Positions 1 to 9,485 of a stretch of DNA of 64,000 bases are shown here, one piece after another. The notes beneath the pieces were generated by a model. That model was given only the letters and a program-made list of their open reading frames with translations, was not told the origin of the DNA and ran no database searches. The stretch is taken from assembly GCF_025628885.1 (NCBI RefSeq), contig NZ_JAOTIF010000025.1:1-64000 (forward strand), in the 5' to 3' direction. The DNA is from Paraflavisolibacter caeni. GTDB lineage: Bacteria; Bacteroidota; Bacteroidia; Chitinophagales; Chitinophagaceae. The position numbers were made by a program, and so were the translations under genes. Position 1 is the stretch's first letter; the number at the start of each line of letters is the position of its first letter.

Positions 1-182
1 TTGGAGGCGATCATGGAGGCCCCGATGGCCCACCAGGTCAGCGAACCCTCGGCCAAAAAGAAGTCGTGGGTGTCGGTGACGGCTTTTTTCTTTTTGTTGT
101 ACACCCAGTAGCCATAGGAGGCCACAATAACAAAATAAACAATGAATACAAGGTAGTCAGCGAAAACTAAGTTCTTTTCCAT
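1..182 (-). CDS. Sodium/solute symporter (SSS family), N-terminal fragment
   Basis: The gene starts at an ATG complementary to 180-182 and runs off the left edge of the window, so only about 60 residues are visible. They read MEKNLVFADYLVFIVYFVIV, then a short charged stretch, then DFFLAEGSLTWWAIGASMIAS. A first hydrophobic helix followed by a FFLA-G-L-WW-IGASMIAS motif is the usual start of SSS transporters in Bacteroidota. It lies 79 bases downstream of araA on the same strand, so it is probably the L-arabinose importer of this module. The substrate is inferred from context only. Confidence 0.85.
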   Translation of the reverse strand, partial: MEKNLVFADYLVFIVYFVIVASYGYWVYNKKKKAVTDTHDFFLAEGSLTWWAIGASMIAS

Positions 183-261
183 ACAAGCAAAGAAGGTTTT
201 TGGAATGACGAATAAGTAAATGACTCGTTGTCCTAAACCTATCCGTCATTCATCATTCAGA

Positions 262-1764
262 TTATTTAGATTTTAATTGATAATAGAGGTCGTTCCAACG
301 CAATTCGTTTTTGAAAGAATGCAGTTTTGTTTCCTTATCAATCAAAACAAATTCAACTCCTGCCATTTCTGCAAAATCTTCCAGGTGTTCTGAAGTAAGG
401 TTTTGAGAATAGCAAGTATGGTGAGCACCACCCGCTAAGATCCAGGCAGCGCAACCAGTTTTCATATCAGGATAAGGTTTCCACAAAGCACGGGCAACAG
501 GAAGTTTAGGAAGTTCCTGAGTTACATCCACAGCTTCTACATCATTTACCAATAAACGGAAACGACCGCCCATATCAACTACAGAAGCATTCAGCGCTGG
601 ACCGCCGGCAACATTAAATACCAGGCGTACTGGATCAGCCTTGCCACCAATACCTAATGGGTGGATCTGGCAAGAAGTTTTTCCATTGGAAATACTTTCG
701 CAGATCTCGAGCATGTGCGCACCCAGTACCATTGGATTGCTAGGATCGAAATGGTAAGTATAGTCTTCCATGAAGGAGTTCCCTCCAGGTAAACCTGCGG
801 CCATTACTTTCATAACACGTACGAGTGCAGAAGTTTTCCAGTCACCTTCACCACCGAAGCCATAACCTTCTTTCATTAAGCGTTGAGAAGCGATACCTGG
901 CAACTGAGCCATGCCATGGAGGTCTTCAAAAGTATCAGTGAAACCTTTGTAATTACCTTGTTGCAGGAAGTAACGCATGCCGGCTTCAATCTTTGCTGCT
1001 TCACGCAGGGAAGCATGTTGCGCGCCGCCTTTTCTCAGGCTTTCCTGTAGTTCATAGCTATCAGAGTACTCTTGAATTAAAGCATCAACAGTAGCATCGC
1101 TCACTTCATTGATCACTTTTACCAAGTCGCCAATGCCGTGTGTATTTACTGAGTAGCCAAAAATCATTTCGGCTTCTACTTTGTCGCCTTCGGTTACAGC
1201 AACATAGCGCATGTTGTCGCCAAATCGAACGAAACGGGCCCCCTGCCAGTCATTCCAGCCAGCAGCAGCTCTAGCCCAGACATTGATCTTATTCAGAACT
1301 TCTTCATCCTGCCAGTGGCCAACAACTACTTTGCGGTTTTGGCGCAGGCGCGTCATCATGAAACCGAATTCGCGGTCACCATGAGCAGATTGGTTCAGGT
1401 TCATAAAGTCCATGTCGATACTATCCCATGGGATATCGCGATTAAATTGAGTGTGCAGGTGTAATAAGGGTTTCTGCAAGGTCTTCAATCCACCGATCCA
1501 CATTTTAGCGGGGGAGAAAGTGTGCATCCAGGCGATGATACCGATACAGTTTTTGTCGGTATTCGCTTCTACACAGATGTTGTAAATCTCTTCCGGTGAT
1601 TTTACGGTAGGTTTAAATACAACCTGAACTGGAATTTGTTTTGCATTGTTCAACGCAGTGGCGATCGTTTTGGAATGTTCAGCCACCTGTTTCAATGTTT
1701 CTTCTCCATAAAGGTGCTGGCTTCCAGTAACAAACCACACCTGCAATTGTTTCAAATCTGTCAT
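262..1764 (-). CDS. araA: L-arabinose isomerase
   Basis: This cytoplasmic enzyme interconverts L-arabinose and L-ribulose, the first step of the isomerase route. The 500-residue length is standard for AraA. The start [20 protein letters not shown] is the classic family N-terminus. Expected metal-site regions are present: GEGDWK (Glu near 306), SFMEDYTY (Glu near 333), LGAHMLE (His near 350) and GGAHHTCYS (His near 450). It lies downstream of araD on the same strand, but across a 375-base gap that contains a terminator. It may therefore have its own promoter or be expressed partly by read-through. The arabinose could come from the GH43-type enzyme encoded further along. The identification is secure. 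Confidence 0.97.
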   Translation of the reverse strand: MTDLKQLQVWFVTGSQHLYGEETLKQVAEHSKTIATALNNAKQIPVQVVFKPTVKSPEEIYNICVEANTDKNCIGIIAWMHTFSPAKMWIGGLKTLQKPLLHLHTQFNRDIPWDSIDMDFMNLNQSAHGDREFGFMMTRLRQNRKVVVGHWQDEEVLNKINVWARAAAGWNDWQGARFVRFGDNMRYVAVTEGDKVEAEMIFGYSVNTHGIGDLVKVINEVSDATVDALIQEYSDSYELQESLRKGGAQHASLREAAKIEAGMRYFLQQGNYKGFTDTFEDLHGMAQLPGIASQRLMKEGYGFGGEGDWKTSALVRVMKVMAAGLPGGNSFMEDYTYHFDPSNPMVLGAHMLEICESISNGKTSCQIHPLGIGGKADPVRLVFNVAGGPALNASVVDMGGRFRLLVNDVEAVDVTQELPKLPVARALWKPYPDMKTGCAAWILAGGAHHTCYSQNLTSEHLEDFAEMAGVEFVLIDKETKLHSFKNELRWNDLYYQLKSK

Positions 1765-2096
1765 TTTATGAGATTGTGAATTGTGATTGGTGTACGATCA
1801 ATATTCAACGAAACATAGAACATACACTTGTATTTATTAAGTAAAGAATGTTGTTATAAGATTTATTGCACTACCGCTTTTTAAGACATAAAGTGGATAA
1901 TGCAGTTATGGACTGTTAGCCTGGGTGAAGGATAAGACCAGTAATAGAAAATAAGCTCTTTCTTTTGAAGAGATGTTTTGTAATAAACAGTAAAAAAGAA
2001 GTGATCAGTTTTTTCATGGTAAAAGAAATCGTTAGCAGACGTCAAATATCAATGGGTTATATTTTGATAGGTTGTTTTCAATGTACCAGAAATGAA
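1765..2096 (-). other. araD-araA intergenic region, no gene seen
   Basis: No open frame with coding character is visible on either strand. A weak promoter-like octamer, TATGTTTC, lies on the minus strand at 1817-1810, about 45 bases before the araA start, and resembles the Bacteroidota -7 box. A matching -33 element is not obvious. Together with the terminator at 2097-2130, the space suggests araA may be transcribed separately from araBD. Confidence 0.4.
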
Positions 2097-2130
2097 ACTT
2101 GCCAGTGATCATTACAGATCACTGGCAAGT
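2097..2130 (-). terminator. Intrinsic terminator after araD
   Basis: The 14-base arm ACTTGCCAGTGATC at 2097-2110 is the exact reverse complement of 2117-2130, with a six-base loop. It begins 10 bases after the araD stop codon. Read on the minus strand it is followed by a T-rich tract, as in an intrinsic terminator. It separates araBD from araA. Confidence 0.8.
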
Positions 2131-2139
2131 AGTTATTTA

Positions 2140-2838
2140 TTATTGACCATAATATGAATGTGGGCCATGCTTTCTTTCATAATGCTTCCTGATCAGGGAA
2201 TCCTGCAATTTAGGGACGTCTTTCCTGATTTGTTCGGTCAGGTAAGCCATTTGGGCTACTGTTTCTAAAACAGCACTGTTGTACACTGCTTTTTCAGGTG
2301 TTTTACCCCAGGTGAAAGGAGCGTGGTTTCCTACCAGGATCATTTCTACTTCTTCGTAGCTCAATCCTTTTTGTTCCAGGCATTCCATAATCTGGAAACC
2401 GGTCTGGTATTCATAATTTCCTTTGATCATTTCATCATTCATAGGAGGAGCACAAGGGATATCCACGGTTAAGTGATCGGCATGTGTTGTACCAAAGATG
2501 GGAATATCTCTTTGAGATTGAGCCCATGCTGTTCCATAGGTAGAGTGCGTATGCACAATGCCGCCAATTTTTTCCCAATGCTTATATAAGACTGCATGGG
2601 TCAAAGTATCTGATGATGGGCGCAATTTGCCTTCAACTGTATTTCCGTCGAAGTCAACAATCACCATTTTCCCGGGAGTGAGGTCTTCATAAGGAACACC
2701 GCTTGGCTTGATGGCAAAAACGCCGAGATCCCTGTCTGCGGCACTTACATTGCCGAAGGTAAAAAGTACCAGGCCTAGCTTAGGCAGTTGCATATTTGCC
2801 TCGTAAGCAGCTTGCTGTATGTGTTGGTATTTGCTCAT
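2140..2838 (-). CDS. araD: L-ribulose-5-phosphate 4-epimerase
   Basis: This enzyme converts L-ribulose 5-phosphate to D-xylulose 5-phosphate, the last step of arabinose entry into the pentose phosphate pathway. The 232-residue length fits the class II aldolase/epimerase family. Zinc-ligand and active-site motifs are visible: GNVSAADRD near the N-terminus, HTHSTYGTAWAQ near residues 96-107, GTTHADH near 117, and GNHAPFTWG near 170. It sits 79 bases downstream of araB, probably in the same transcript, and is closed by a strong hairpin immediately after the stop. The start MSKYQHIQQ is the first ATG and matches normal family length. Confidence 0.96.
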   Translation of the reverse strand: MSKYQHIQQAAYEANMQLPKLGLVLFTFGNVSAADRDLGVFAIKPSGVPYEDLTPGKMVIVDFDGNTVEGKLRPSSDTLTHAVLYKHWEKIGGIVHTHSTYGTAWAQSQRDIPIFGTTHADHLTVDIPCAPPMNDEMIKGNYEYQTGFQIMECLEQKGLSYEEVEMILVGNHAPFTWGKTPEKAVYNSAVLETVAQMAYLTEQIRKDVPKLQDSLIRKHYERKHGPHSYYGQ

Positions 2839-2917
2839 GATGCGTGAAATGTCAAGCGTTACTGACTATTGATTGATTAATTATTGTTTTATGATTATTG
2901 TTGTTCAAATTTTATAG

Positions 2918-4615
2918 TTAGACAGCAGCCAATTCAGATACAGATGGTATTTGATTTTCCACGAAGCCACCCAATTCTTTGTATTGCAGGTAGCGTTTTG
3001 CATAGATAACAGCACGCTCTGAATTAGGATAGTATTCTGCATCGAAGCCTTGTCCCATTACTTCCATAGCCTGTTCAACATTTTGGTAAATACCTGCGGC
3101 TGTAGCAGCAAACATGGCAGCGCCCAAAGCGCAGGTTTGTTCTGATTTATGGACACGAATCGGCATGTTAATGACATCTGCCATCATTTGCATGATGAAA
3201 GGAGATTTTTTAGCAACACCACCCAGGGCGATCAGGCCTTTAACAGGGATACCTTCATCAACAAAGCGTTCAACGATTGCTTTAGCGCCGAAGCAAGTTG
3301 CTTCTACGATAGAACGGAATATTCTAGGAGCATCACTTCCCAGGTTAAGACCAGTCAAGGCTCCGGTCAATAATTGGTTTGCATCAGGTGTGCGACGACC
3401 ATTGAACCAGTCAACGGCCAGTTCGCCATCTTCTTCTAAAGACAGAGCGGCTGCTTGTTTGCTGAGTTCAGGGATGATCTTTTCAGTAGCTTCTTCAATG
3501 AGCTTTTTGATGGTATCGGCATCAACCAGTTTGGATTGGGAAAGGATGTTTTGCATAGGCCAGGCAAGAACATTCTTAAACCAGGCATAAGCATCACCAA
3601 AAGCAGACTGGCCAGCCTCCATACCGATCATACCAGGAATTACAGAACCAGGAACTTGTCCACAAATACCTTTTACCAATGTATCTTTTACTTCTTCAAC
3701 CGGGGCTACGAGGATGTCGCAGGTAGAGGTGCCCATGACCTTGCTGATGTAATAGGGTTCAATTTGGCCACCTACTGCACCCATGTGGCAGTCGAAAGCA
3801 CCTACACCAATCACTACGTTTGTTGTCAGGCCAAGACGGTTCGCCCATTCCTGGGAAATGATACCGGCTGCTTTATTGGAACAAGACGCATCTGCGAAAA
3901 GTCTTTGAGTAAAGCCTTGAAGCAATGGATCAAGAGATGTAAAGAAGTCTTCAGGAGGTAATCCGCCCCATTCAGCAGCATATAAGGCTTTGTGGCCAGC
4001 AGCGCAAATGCTGCGTTTCATTTCTGAAACTTGCTGTCCGCCGGTAAGTATATAAGGAATCCAGTCGCAATGTTCTACCCAGGAATAGCAGGCATTACGC
4101 ACTTTTTCATCTACTCTTAAAATATGAAGGAGTTTCGCCCAGAACCATTCAGAAGAATAAATGCCTCCAACATACTGGAGGTAGTTGATATTGAATTTCT
4201 CCGCATGCATGTTGATTTCTGCAGCTTCCTGAACTGAGGTGTGGTCTTTCCATAGTACGAACATCGCATTTGGATTTTCCTCAAAGCCTGGAAGAAGGCA
4301 AAGCGGTGTTCCGGATTCATCTACAGCTATAGGAGTGGAGCCGGTAGTATCAACCGAAATAGCGCGCACTTGTGCAGCTACTTCAGGACCAGCTTTAGCC
4401 AAACAATCTTTTATAGTTGCTTCCAGACCTTCAACATAATCCAGCGGGTGCTGGCGGAATTGGTTGGCAGCGGCATCGCAGTATAAACCTTTTTTCCAGC
4501 GAGGATAATAAAATACAGAGGCAGCAATCTCTTGTCCTGTATTGGCATTTACAAGGAGTGAACGTACCGAGTCAGTACCATAATCCACACCGATAACGTA
4601 TTGATTCTCTTTCAT
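2918..4615 (-). CDS. araB: L-ribulokinase
   Basis: This FGGY-family kinase phosphorylates L-ribulose with ATP. The 565-residue length is typical of AraB. The N-terminal ATPase motif GVDYGTDSVRSLLVN is at about residues 9-23. A second nucleotide-binding region, GVGAFDCHMGAVGG, is near 270, and the C-terminal FGGY-type segment ALGGVAKKSPFIMQMMAD is near 465. It is the first gene of the minus-strand arabinose module. A promoter-like TAGTTTTA box and a dyad lie within 40 bases upstream. No arabinose regulator gene is visible in the window. Confidence 0.96.
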   Translation of the reverse strand: MKENQYVIGVDYGTDSVRSLLVNANTGQEIAASVFYYPRWKKGLYCDAAANQFRQHPLDYVEGLEATIKDCLAKAGPEVAAQVRAISVDTTGSTPIAVDESGTPLCLLPGFEENPNAMFVLWKDHTSVQEAAEINMHAEKFNINYLQYVGGIYSSEWFWAKLLHILRVDEKVRNACYSWVEHCDWIPYILTGGQQVSEMKRSICAAGHKALYAAEWGGLPPEDFFTSLDPLLQGFTQRLFADASCSNKAAGIISQEWANRLGLTTNVVIGVGAFDCHMGAVGGQIEPYYISKVMGTSTCDILVAPVEEVKDTLVKGICGQVPGSVIPGMIGMEAGQSAFGDAYAWFKNVLAWPMQNILSQSKLVDADTIKKLIEEATEKIIPELSKQAAALSLEEDGELAVDWFNGRRTPDANQLLTGALTGLNLGSDAPRIFRSIVEATCFGAKAIVERFVDEGIPVKGLIALGGVAKKSPFIMQMMADVINMPIRVHKSEQTCALGAAMFAATAAGIYQNVEQAMEVMGQGFDAEYYPNSERAVIYAKRYLQYKELGGFVENQIPSVSELAAV

Positions 4616-4623
4616 AAAACAAG

Positions 4624-4655
4624 AATTGTAAAAATAACAATTATTCCTAAAACTA
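4624..4655 (-). promoter_or_regulatory. araB: Candidate araB promoter and operator
   Basis: On the minus strand, TAGTTTTA at 4655-4648 resembles the Bacteroidota -7 box and would give a leader of about 26 bases. Just downstream, AATTGT at 4624-4629 and ACAATT at 4637-4642 form a dyad with a seven-base centre, near the expected transcription start. That is a sensible place for a repressor site. The dyad is seen directly; its function is inferred. Confidence 0.4.
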
Positions 4656-4992
4656 GGACAATTTTATTAATGCGAAATAAATTTTATTCCGCGCTCAAAT
4701 TGATTTATGAAAATGTTTGATTTACAATGCTTTGTAGCTTTCTAAATTATTATATAGAATAGCTGGTTTTCGGAGCTTTTTTAATGGAAGAGTTGGTTGT
4801 TTATCTATTTTTGGAGCCTAAAATAAATGCCATGAAGGGATATTATATAAATGAGTGAATTATTGGATTATGCTGTTCAGGTGCCTTGTTTTCATCTGTC
4901 TATGGAAATTCGAAGCAGGCTGATTGCTGTTTCGGACTTTATCTTGGAGGTCGCCAAAAGAATAATGTAAAAAGCAGAAAATAGCAAAATGT
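4656..4992. other. Divergent intergenic region, nothing further recognised
   Basis: This is the remainder of the AT-rich space between araB and the DUF3826 gene. No coding frame, RNA gene or strong hairpin is visible. It should hold the outer regulatory sites of the two divergent transcripts. Confidence 0.5.
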
Positions 4993-5048
4993 TCCATCAT
5001 GAAAGTAAATCCTGACATTGCAGGAGGTATGAGCCAATTTTACCTTTA
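4993..5048 (+). promoter_or_regulatory. Module 1 promoter, copy A (DUF3826 gene)
   Basis: TCCATCAT at 4993-5000 is followed by AGTAAA, then CTGACATTG, and by a -7-like TACCTTTA box at 5041-5048. The distance from the first base of TCCATCAT to the -7 box is 48 bases, identical to copies at 5955 and 25785. The ATTG lies 20 bases before the -7 box, the usual place of the -33 element. The more distal TCCATCATnnnAGTrAA is then a likely activator site. The -7 box overlaps an in-frame ATG at 5048, which rules against that codon as the translation start. Confidence 0.65.
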
Positions 5049-5080
5049 TGCCTCGTTTTTTATTCCTTAAACAAATATTC

Positions 5081-5812
5081 ATGAAATTTAGTCTTTCATC
5101 TATAGCAAAGGCTTCAATAATTAGTCGCTTTGCTTTGATGGTTTGCTTGTCTTCCTCAGTTATTGCGCCTGCATTTGCGCAGGATAGCCAAACTAAAAAG
5201 GAAGCTGATACCGCTTATTATAATGTAGTAAAACAAAGAGCCGGCAAAATTGTAGTCAACCTGGGTATTGAAGATGCTGCAAAAGCTGAGCGTGTGCAAA
5301 CAATTATTGCCAGGCAGTATCAGAATCTGAATAACATTCACACCAGCCGCGATATTCAGATAAAAGCCGAAAAGGCAAAAGCAGATCAAAGCAAGGAAGC
5401 TATTGCTGCTAGTGTGAAGAAGATTGAAGATAAGGCCAGTAAGCAATTGGCAAAACTACACAAGAAATACCTGAAACAATTAGGAAAACAATTGACAGGT
5501 GAGCAAGTGGTGAAAGTAAAAGATGGAATGACTTATGGCGTGGTGCCCTTAACTTATAATGGCTACATGCAGATGCTTCCCAATCTTACAGAGGAGCAAA
5601 AGAAGCAGATCATGGCCTGGTTGGTTGAAGCCCGCGAAAAGGCTATGGATGCGGAATCTTCTGAGAAAAAGCATGGGTGGTTTGGTAAGTACAAAGGCCG
5701 GATCAATAATTATCTTTCAGCTTCAGGTATTAATATGAAGCAGGCGGGAGAGGAGTGGCAAAAACGCATTAAGGCAGAACAGGAAGCGAGGAAGGGGAAT
5801 AAGGCATCTTAG
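5081..5812 (+). CDS. Secreted DUF3826 family protein
   Basis: The product is about 243 residues, with a signal peptide (MKFSLSSIAKASIISRFALM and a hydrophobic stretch ending AFA before QDS). The mature protein is lysine- and alanine-rich and mostly helical. It resembles DUF3826, a Bacteroidota family of unknown function often found near pectin-degradation genes. Motifs include GVVPLTYNGYMQMLPNL and a KKHGWFGKYKGRINNYL segment. The start at 5081 is preferred because the upstream in-frame ATG at 5048 lies in the -7 box. It shares a promoter module with SusC1 and the second pectate lyase, so it probably works with them in the periplasm. Its biochemical role is unknown. Confidence 0.8.
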   Translation: MKFSLSSIAKASIISRFALMVCLSSSVIAPAFAQDSQTKKEADTAYYNVVKQRAGKIVVNLGIEDAAKAERVQTIIARQYQNLNNIHTSRDIQIKAEKAKADQSKEAIAASVKKIEDKASKQLAKLHKKYLKQLGKQLTGEQVVKVKDGMTYGVVPLTYNGYMQMLPNLTEEQKKQIMAWLVEAREKAMDAESSEKKHGWFGKYKGRINNYLSASGINMKQAGEEWQKRIKAEQEARKGNKAS

Positions 5813-5854
5813 TATGATAAAAGCCTTTATTCATCTTTAACGATACGAAACAGG

Positions 5855-5885
5855 AAAAGCTTACCGTAAGGTGAGCTTTTTTATT
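5855..5885 (+). terminator. Intrinsic terminator after DUF3826 gene
   Basis: AAAAGCTTACC at 5855-5865 pairs with GGTGAGCTTTT at 5870-5880 with one wobble and a GTAA loop, followed by a T tract. It ends the DUF3826 transcript before the SusC1 promoter. Confidence 0.8.
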
Positions 5886-5954
5886 ATTCCTGCCATTTAA
5901 GAGATGAAAGTACAACAATGAAATAATGGGATAATATATGAAATAGCAGGATTG

Positions 5955-6010
5955 TCCATCATGTCAGTGAAACTTGACATTGTCCCAGGGGGCGGGCAAA
6001 TGTAATTTTA
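5955..6010 (+). promoter_or_regulatory. Module 1 promoter, copy B (susCD1)
   Basis: TCCATCAT at 5955-5962 is followed by AGTGAA and TTGACATTG, and by TAATTTTA at 6003-6010. Spacing from TCCATCAT to the -7 box is again exactly 48 bases. The predicted leader to the SusC1 ATG is about 65-70 bases. See copies at 4993 and 25785. Confidence 0.7.
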
Positions 6011-6084
6011 ACAATTATATGACCCCCTAATAGCCATAGGAATCAATTTACTTCCAATTAAAAGATTTTTAAACGACACAGCTT

Positions 6085-9000
6085 ATGAAGCATTTATTGC
6101 TTGCCTTGGGGACGACACTCGTTGTGGGTGTGCCCTCCATGGCTTCTCCAAATTTTAAGAGTGATCCTTCGTTCAGACATGCATATTTCAATGCAGGGCC
6201 AATTACTGGTAGAGTGACCGATGACAAAGGGCAGCCTTTGGCAGGTGTGACTGTGCAGGTAAAAGGTCTGAAAACTTCTGCTGTAACTGATGCAGATGGC
6301 TCTTTTACCATTAATGCACCAAGCGGTGCTTCGACACTTGTTTTTTCCTATGTTGGTATGGAGCGAAGGGAAGTGAGTATTGGGGGAAAAACAGACTTTC
6401 AGATTCAGTTAAAAACTGCTAATGCTTCGTTAGATGAAGTTGTTGTTGTGGGCTATGGTACACAAAGAGCGAAAGCTGTTACCGGATCAGTGGCAACAGT
6501 TGATGTGAAGAAGTTGGAGAATATACCAACGGCTACGATCACAGAAGCATTGTCAGGACAAGTGCCAGGTTTAAGTATTTCTGGCGTTAGTTCCCGCCCT
6601 GGTGTGAAGCCTTCAATTGATATTCGTCAGCAGTTTGGCTGGAGTAAAGATGGAAGTAGTACAACTCCTTTGATTGTAATTGATGATGTGATCCAGATTA
6701 ATCCGGAAGATGGCAAGCCTTCTATGGATGCGTTCAATAATTTGGATGTGTCTGAGGTGGAAAGCATTACTGTGCTGCGTGATGCAAGTGCTGCCATCTA
6801 TGGTTCTAGGGGGTCTCAGGGTGCTATCGTTGTAAAGACGAAAAGAGGAAAAGCTGGCGCTCCTAAGATCTCTTATTCTGGTAGATTCCAATATAACGAT
6901 GCCGTGAGTCATCCAAAGGTGATGAGTGCTTATGAGTATGGTATATTCACAAACAGGTACGGGCGTGCCGCAGGTTGGGCCGCTGCTAACTTGTTTGACG
7001 AAACTGAGTTGGAAAAAATGAAATCCCTGGATTATGACTGGCGTAAAGAAGCCTGGAAAGCTGCTGGTACAATGCAACATTCAGTTAATGTGAGTGGTGG
7101 TGCAGAGAAAGCTACTTATTTTGCCGGTGCCTCCTACTATAGCCAGGGTGCTAATATGGGTAGCCAGGATTATGAAAGGTGGTCATTCCGTACAGGTGCA
7201 GATGTTAAGGTGGCTAATAATTTGAAATTGAGTGCTACTGTTGCAGGTAATAACACGGATATTGAAAAATCGTTTACAAAAGTAACGCTTAATGATGGTG
7301 TTTATACAAGGCAATCAGAACAAACCGATTATGCAGCATTGGCCCACATGCCCAAATATATTCCCTGGCAATATAACGTAAATGGTGTTGATCAGTTCAT
7401 ATCTCCTGCTTTGGGTACTAAAAGCGCGAGCACCTCGGTAAATAATAATAACATTACCGGTTGGAACTATTTTGCGCTGTTGAAGAATGGGTCTAAGACT
7501 GTAACAAACACTTTCAATTATAATACGAACTTTTCATTGCAATATGATTTGCCTTTCATCAAGGGTTTGTCTGTAAAAGGTTCATACGGATTAAGTTATT
7601 CTGCGGACAACAATGAGCAAGTGATGCTGCCTCAGACACTTTCTGTGGCAACAAATACAGATAAAGCAGGAACGCACTTGTATGATCCTGCAACTTCTGT
7701 TTGGTTTACAGGGATCAGTAACGGTAGAACGCGTGTTGGATATACTGATAGGATTGGAAAAATGCAGCAGGCAAACTTCTTTGTTAACTATGATAACACG
7801 TTTGGTCTCCATAACATTTCTGCAGTAGCTTCTGTTGAGAAAAGCCAACAGGATTTTCAGAATAAAACGATTCTTTATGAAAGTACAACAGATGGTTATA
7901 ATGGAGCCTCTTCTTCAGCTGGTATATTGAATACCTCCAATACCATTGTGGGTAGGAGTATAGGCGGTAGCCTTTCTTACCTGGGTCGTGTAAACTATAA
8001 CTACGATAGTAAGTATTTGTTGTCGTTCTTGTTCCGTTCAGATGCATCCACCAAATTTGCTCCTGAAAACTACTGGGGTTTCTTCCCAAGTCTTTCTGCT
8101 GGTTGGGTAGTGTCTAAAGAAAAATGGTTTAATGACAAATTTGACTGGGTGAACTATTTGAAACTTCGTGCTTCTATTGGTAAAACCGGTATTGATAATG
8201 TTAAGCCATGGAGATGGGCGCAATTATATAGCTATGCAGCTGATAAGGGGTTGGGATTTGGATCTGCTAATGGCGGCATGTTAGTGTCTGGAGTGAATCC
8301 GGATGTTACTCCGAATAGGGACCTGACTTGGGATCAAACGATTAAACGCAATATTGGTATAGATGCCTCTTTCCTGAAAAGCAGGCTTTCTATTACCATA
8401 GACCAATACTATGATCATATAACCGATATGTTAACAGTGATGGGTGCCCAGGTTGGTACTCCTGTTACTGTAGGTGGTGCTTTTGCTGAACAAAACTTTG
8501 GTGCAATTAAAACCTGGGGTACTGAGTTGAGTGCGACCTGGAGGGATAAAGTTGGTGCATTTGATTATAGTGTAGGAATGAACTTTGCAACCGAGAACAA
8601 CAAGGTTACAAAATATCCGACTGCTGCTTTTGATTATCCATCAAAGATTGACAAACAAGTAGGATATTCTACCATTCGTCCCGCTTATGGCTTTATCACC
8701 TGGAAAGGTACTTCAACCGGGGATGGACTATTGCGTACCCAGGAAGATATTGATGCTTATTGGACTTACCTAACCGATTTGGCTACAAAAGCTGGTACTA
8801 CTCCAAAATACTTTAGCGGAGATAAAACAAGCATTAAAACAGGTATGCTGGCTTATGAAGATAGAGCAGGAGCGCTTGATGCTACAAATAAAACAATTGC
8901 CGGGCAAAATGGTCAAATTAACGAGTACGAAGATTATGCGGAATTAGTTCATAAAAATAGAGCCTATAGCGTTAATACGAATCTGGGTGCTTCCTGGAAA

Positions 9001-9438
9001 AACTTAAGCTTACAGGCTCAGTTGGCAACTAGCTGGGGTGGATACAATTCCATTGATTACCTGAAACAGCCAACAAGTAGTGGTCAAATGTTCTGGTCTC
9101 GTGAGAGTTATCTGAATGATATGTTCGATGCTGCAGATAACGTAAATGGTAAATATCCTAATCTGTTCTATAATGACTTTAAAATTGGTAATCCATCTGA
9201 TTTCTGGCAAATTTCATCATTCCGTTGTTATGTACGCAGCCTGAGCTTTGGTTATAATCTGCCTAAGGAAATTGCTCGTAAAATTCGTATGGATGGTGTT
9301 AAGCTTTCTCTGTCAGGTGTAAACATGTGGGATTTTTACAATCCATATCCGGATCATTATCGTAACATGTATGATAGCCCAAGCTCGGATTATCCAACAT
9401 TGAGAACCTGGACATTCGGTGTGAATGCTACTTTTTAA
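6085..9438 (+). CDS. susC: SusC/RagA-family TonB-linked outer-membrane transporter 1
   Basis: This is an outer-membrane barrel that imports oligosaccharides with its SusD partner. At 1117 residues it is of normal length. A signal peptide covers about residues 1-20. A carboxypeptidase-regulatory-like domain spans about 39-112 (GRVTDDKGQPLAGVTVQVKG). The TonB-box region DEVVVVGYGTQ is at 117-127, followed by a plug with ITEALSGQVPGL and the YGSRGSQGAIVVKTKRG signature. The C-terminus ends in the aromatic outer-membrane signal TFGVNATF. The partner lipoprotein follows after 47 bases, then a pectate lyase, so the likely substrates are pectic oligosaccharides. A module 1 promoter lies just upstream. 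Confidence 0.95.
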   Translation: MKHLLLALGTTLVVGVPSMASPNFKSDPSFRHAYFNAGPITGRVTDDKGQPLAGVTVQVKGLKTSAVTDADGSFTINAPSGASTLVFSYVGMERREVSIGGKTDFQIQLKTANASLDEVVVVGYGTQRAKAVTGSVATVDVKKLENIPTATITEALSGQVPGLSISGVSSRPGVKPSIDIRQQFGWSKDGSSTTPLIVIDDVIQINPEDGKPSMDAFNNLDVSEVESITVLRDASAAIYGSRGSQGAIVVKTKRGKAGAPKISYSGRFQYNDAVSHPKVMSAYEYGIFTNRYGRAAGWAAANLFDETELEKMKSLDYDWRKEAWKAAGTMQHSVNVSGGAEKATYFAGASYYSQGANMGSQDYERWSFRTGADVKVANNLKLSATVAGNNTDIEKSFTKVTLNDGVYTRQSEQTDYAALAHMPKYIPWQYNVNGVDQFISPALGTKSASTSVNNNNITGWNYFALLKNGSKTVTNTFNYNTNFSLQYDLPFIKGLSVKGSYGLSYSADNNEQVMLPQTLSVATNTDKAGTHLYDPATSVWFTGISNGRTRVGYTDRIGKMQQANFFVNYDNTFGLHNISAVASVEKSQQDFQNKTILYESTTDGYNGASSSAGILNTSNTIVGRSIGGSLSYLGRVNYNYDSKYLLSFLFRSDASTKFAPENYWGFFPSLSAGWVVSKEKWFNDKFDWVNYLKLRASIGKTGIDNVKPWRWAQLYSYAADKGLGFGSANGGMLVSGVNPDVTPNRDLTWDQTIKRNIGIDASFLKSRLSITIDQYYDHITDMLTVMGAQVGTPVTVGGAFAEQNFGAIKTWGTELSATWRDKVGAFDYSVGMNFATENNKVTKYPTAAFDYPSKIDKQVGYSTIRPAYGFITWKGTSTGDGLLRTQEDIDAYWTYLTDLATKAGTTPKYFSGDKTSIKTGMLAYEDRAGALDATNKTIAGQNGQINEYEDYAELVHKNRAYSVNTNLGASWKNLSLQAQLATSWGGYNSIDYLKQPTSSGQMFWSRESYLNDMFDAADNVNGKYPNLFYNDFKIGNPSDFWQISSFRCYVRSLSFGYNLPKEIARKIRMDGVKLSLSGVNMWDFYNPYPDHYRNMYDSPSSDYPTLRTWTFGVNATF

Positions 9439-9485
9439 GTGAGTAAATAAATTTTATTGACAATCATAGATATAAATCTAAGAAA

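Noticed and set aside
3114-3961. Plus-strand frames inside araB
   Set aside because: They are antisense shadows of a strongly conserved kinase.
5048-5080. Longer start for the DUF3826 protein
   Set aside because: The ATG at 5048 lies in the conserved -7 box; the ATG at 5081 gives a proper signal peptide.
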